DNA of 64,000 nt, taken from the NCBI RefSeq assembly GCF_028368995.1, contig NZ_JAQNDL010000003.1:620001-684000 (forward strand). The letters are read 5' to 3'. The stretch is from Nannocystis bainbridge. GTDB taxonomy: Bacteria > Myxococcota_A > Polyangia > Nannocystales > Nannocystaceae. Under the pieces are notes generated by a model that was given only the letters and a program-made list of their open reading frames with translations, was not told where the DNA came from and did not search any database. Positions 63,428 through 64,000 of the stretch are shown here, in pieces (within the stretch, counting starts at the first letter, position 1; each line of letters opens with the position of its first letter). A program made the translations under genes and the position numbers.

Positions 63428-64000
63428 TCACTTCGGTCCGACGACCTCGCCGCCGACGATCGTCGCGCGCACCGCGGCCGTGCGCAGCTCGAGCGGCGAC
63501 ATCTTCGTGATGTCGCCGGCGAAGCAGGTCAGGTCGGCCAGCATCCCCGGCGCCAGCGTGCCCGCCCACCGCTCGCGGCGGGCCGCGAACGCGGCCCCGC
63601 GGGTGAAGGCCGCCAGCGCCTCGTCCAGCGTCAGCCGCTGATCGGGCAACCACCCGCCGGGCGGCTCTCCCTGCGGGTCCTGGCGGGTGATCGCCGCGTA
63701 CAGCCCGAACGTCGGCTCGACCTCCTCGACCGGGAAGTCGGAGCCGAACGCCAGCGGCACCCCGGCCGCGAGGAAGCGGCGCCACGCGTACGCCCCCGCC
63801 AGCCGCTGCGCGCCGACCCGCTGCTCGGTCCACGCCATGTCGCTGGTCGCGTGGGTCGGCTGCATGCTGGCGATCGCCCCGAGCTCGGCGAACCGCGGGA
63901 TGTCGGCGAGGTCGACGATCTGCGCGTGCTCGACCCGCAGCCGGTGATCGGCCGGCGCCTGCGAGCCGGCCAGCGCCTCGAGCACCGCGCGGATGGCCGC
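63428..64000 (-). CDS. Amidohydrolase (YtcJ-like, amidohydrolase 3 family), partial
   Basis: 191 codons of the C-terminal part of a metal-dependent hydrolase; the N-terminus, with the first HxH metal ligands, lies beyond the right edge. HRLRVEHAQIVDLADIPRFAELGAIASMQPTHATSDMAW is the typical YtcJ segment with a histidine ligand. Further on, GVPLAFGSDFPVEEVEPTFGLYAAITRQ carries the conserved aspartate, and LTLDEALAAFTRGAAFAA and GTLAPGMLADLTCFAGD follow as expected. YtcJ relatives act on N-acyl or urea-like amides, but exact substrates vary. No signal peptide can be judged. Confidence 0.93.
   Translation of the reverse strand, partial: AAIRAVLEALAGSQAPADHRLRVEHAQIVDLADIPRFAELGAIASMQPTHATSDMAWTEQRVGAQRLAGAYAWRRFLAAGVPLAFGSDFPVEEVEPTFGLYAAITRQDPQGEPPGGWLPDQRLTLDEALAAFTRGAAFAARRERWAGTLAPGMLADLTCFAGDITKMSPLELRTAAVRATIVGGEVVGPK

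Overview
Organism and overall character. The window is very GC-rich, densely coded on both strands and looks chromosomal. It combines an FHA-domain sigma-54 activator, a Ser/Thr kinase with a neighbouring PP2C phosphatase and PilZ protein, many lipoproteins with Thr/Ser/Asp/Gly-rich stalks just after the lipobox, and predicted outer-membrane proteins. Together these suggest a myxobacterium (Myxococcota), probably of the Nannocystis/Plesiocystis side. That placement is an inference from gene content. No rRNA gene is present, and no phage, plasmid or transposase gene was recognised.

Layout. 0-6.7 kb: minus-strand secreted or envelope proteins (carboxylesterase lipoprotein cut by the left edge, small membrane protein, predicted outer-membrane protein, SGNH hydrolase, M23 peptidase lipoprotein). 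6.8-13 kb: SDR, cupin, tRNA-Ser(GCU), CPBP protease, tRNA-Arg(ACG) with terminator, duplicated-domain lipoprotein, tadA and an overlapping unknown gene. 13.2-18 kb: receptor-like MCP, a 0.6 kb tandem array, tatB-tatC. 18.3-26 kb: lipoproteins, a rhomboid-like protein without the catalytic serine, FHA/sigma-54 activator, more envelope proteins. 26-29.5 kb: YbjN-pspA pair, uppS-cdsA. 29.5-34.9 kb: lipoprotein, GH92 glycosidase, Rof-like protein, HxlR/ABM divergent pair. 35-40.5 kb: PD-(D/E)XK-like protein, MoxR, DUF58, BatA/VWA. 40.7-50.9 kb: rhodanese-E1 fusion, NagZ, large outer-membrane protein, RadA, lipoprotein, carotenoid oxygenase, NmrA-like protein. 51-58 kb: RecA with a promoter containing a GAAC-N4-GTTC palindrome, unknown protein, 5'-nucleotidase lipoprotein, CinA. 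57.5-63.2 kb: PP2C, PilZ, a 1460-residue kinase. Right edge: amidohydrolase cut by the window.

The unusual signal. A short inverted repeat recurs throughout. Half-site CATGTCC (variants CCTGTCC, CATGCCC, CATGCTC) is followed by a 3-5 nt loop and the reverse complement. I count more than 50 copies in about 64 kb. They stand singly, as perfect 10-13 bp stem hairpins, in clusters, and as part of tandem arrays. Nine of ten convergent 3' junctions carry one or more, in several cases within 25 bp of a stop codon. Others lie in frame inside genes (radA, tatB, the kinase, GH92, DUF58, BatA) and two overlap start codons. This looks like a REP/BIME-like or uptake-signal-like iterated palindrome system; no cognate protein was identified in the window.

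How genes work together. Recognisable modules are Tat export, isoprenoid and phospholipid precursor synthesis (uppS-cdsA), envelope stress (pspA with a YbjN-like partner), a MoxR/DUF58/BatA set, a kinase/phosphatase/PilZ signalling block, and recombination or competence-associated genes (recA, radA, cinA).
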